From Corticium candelabrum (taxonomy: Eukaryota; Porifera; Homoscleromorpha; Homosclerophorida; Plakinidae): a stretch of 64,000 bases of DNA. Made by a program: the position numbers and the translations under genes. The stretch spans positions 2,039,411-2,103,410 of the forward strand of contig NC_085090.1 of NCBI RefSeq assembly GCF_963422355.1, in the 5' to 3' direction. Shown here piece by piece: positions 63,230 to 64,000 of the stretch (its first letter is position 1; the number at the start of each line of letters is the position of its first letter). The notes beneath the pieces are model-generated. The model ran no database searches and had not been told where the DNA came from. It saw only the letters and a program-made list of their open reading frames with translations.

Positions 63230-64000
63230 CTACTGCCATGCACTGTCTGGAATCCATTCTTTGCCATTGTTTGTCCATGTACCTTTGGCAAGGCCAATGA
63301 TACTTCTTCTGGAAACTTTGTCCACATGCCTACTCTCTCTTTCATAACACTCCTGCCGTCTTCGACTTTGAATGTAGAAAGCTACTCTAATTGACCTTTC
63401 CTGATCCACACAGTTACAATCCACAACTTGGCCAAACCATTGCTGGTCATTGTCTCCCATGATCATAACCATGTCATGAACTTTAAGATGTATTGGCACA
63501 ATAACTGAAAAACTCCTTGTGATTGGGTACGGTCGCATGAAATCCAGAACAAGATAACAATGTTGATGACCTCCATCCTCTTGCAAAGGTAATAAAATAG
63601 TCTTACGAATGAGACACGTAGCAGGAAGGATGACCTTTGTTTGATGTACACAAACAGCCTTTAGCCCAGTTTGAGTGTGCACTCCCAACTCTCTGTACGT
63701 GTCTGCTTCCATAGCTACTTGGTGCAAGTCTCCACAGCAAACAGATAAAATTTTTCTGATCTCAACTAAAGTACCTGTATTAGTGTTTGTAATGTGACCA
63801 TTAGGTAAACATGACGCCATTACTGTGTCAGCAGAACGAACCACCATGCCACAAAACCTTGGAAGGACTACCTTGTTGCAAACTGCAGTGCTCACTGTCC
63901 CCCTTGACCCAGGTGGAAATAATCGCACCAGGAACTCACCAGCCACTCGATCATCAGGTTGCACTTTGCCCGCTAAAACAGGTTTGTTGTGTTTTTCAAC
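63230..64000 (-). CDS. C-terminal part of an unidentified protein, runs off the window
   Basis: Open for 256 codons from the window end to the stop at 63232-63230. The frame is already open at 64000 (VEKHNKPVLAGK), so the N-terminus is outside. It shows LVRLFPPGSRG, SCLPNGHITNTNTGTLVEIR and VVDCNCVDQERSIRVAFYIQ, and finally SIIGLAKGTWTNNGKEWIP. The SIIGLAKGTW stretch resembles the C-termini of repeat-associated invertebrate proteins, but I cannot name a family. No lesion is visible. Confidence 0.5.
   Translation of the reverse strand, partial: VEKHNKPVLAGKVQPDDRVAGEFLVRLFPPGSRGTVSTAVCNKVVLPRFCGMVVRSADTVMASCLPNGHITNTNTGTLVEIRKILSVCCGDLHQVAMEADTYRELGVHTQTGLKAVCVHQTKVILPATCLIRKTILLPLQEDGGHQHCYLVLDFMRPYPITRSFSVIVPIHLKVHDMVMIMGDNDQQWFGQVVDCNCVDQERSIRVAFYIQSRRRQECYERESRHVDKVSRRSIIGLAKGTWTNNGKEWIPDSAWQ

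Overview
The window is animal nuclear DNA, dense in mobile elements. The evidence is GT-AG introns of 40-1000 bp, BEN, THAP, MADF and Myb/SANT-type domains, a tRNA-derived SINE with a poly-A tail, many microsatellites, and transposase families of the kinds seen in sponges and cnidarians. A sponge or other early-branching invertebrate is my best guess, but no single-copy marker here proves it. All assignments are from reading translated sequence; no database was searched.

Layout. 0-11 kb: two intron-bearing genes face away from each other across about 340 bp, a Tnp2-type (CACTA/EnSpm-like) transposase-domain gene on the minus strand and a small BEN-domain gene on the plus strand. The large sixth intron of the BEN gene holds a 5'-truncated non-LTR retrotransposon with a restriction-like endonuclease (RLE), a SINE and long TCTG arrays. 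11-26 kb: a graveyard with a 1.7-kb dispersed duplication, broken Ty3/Gypsy pieces, a dead Tc1/mariner element fused to a second RLE copy, and a third RLE copy between GACA arrays. 26-32 kb: PIF/Harbinger fragments and MITE-like elements, one with clear TAA target duplications, then two GC-rich, arginine-rich virus-like ORFs with their own TATA/TGACGTC-type promoter motifs. 32-45 kb: fragments of a transposase-like family, an MADF gene remnant with a Harbinger transposase remnant, an orphan 202-codon ORF, and a hAT end that takes part in a perfect 21-bp-arm palindrome.

45.9-53.5 kb: a PIF/Harbinger element carrying a DDE transposase and a Myb-like partner gene. A 4.5-kb hAT element (AAAAT duplications) with an OTU-like ORF and a broken ZNF862-like transposase has inserted into the Myb partner. 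54.1-58.7 kb: a Kolobok-like THAP transposon with long inverted repeats. Its 9-exon transposase gene is nearly or fully intact, and a convergent second gene encodes a domain resembling the cysteine-rich cytoplasmic ballast of P2X7 receptors. 58.7-64 kb: a dead mariner, short repeats, a probable CtIP/Sae2-like C-terminal gene and the 3' part of an unidentified minus-strand gene.

Apart from the BEN gene and the CtIP-like gene, and perhaps the Tnp2 gene, nearly all coding sequence belongs to mobile or virus-like elements. The best candidates for something new are the P2X7-ballast-like gene carried by the THAP transposon, the virus-like pair at 30.2-31.9 kb, and the association of RLE retrotransposons with TCTG/GACA microsatellites.
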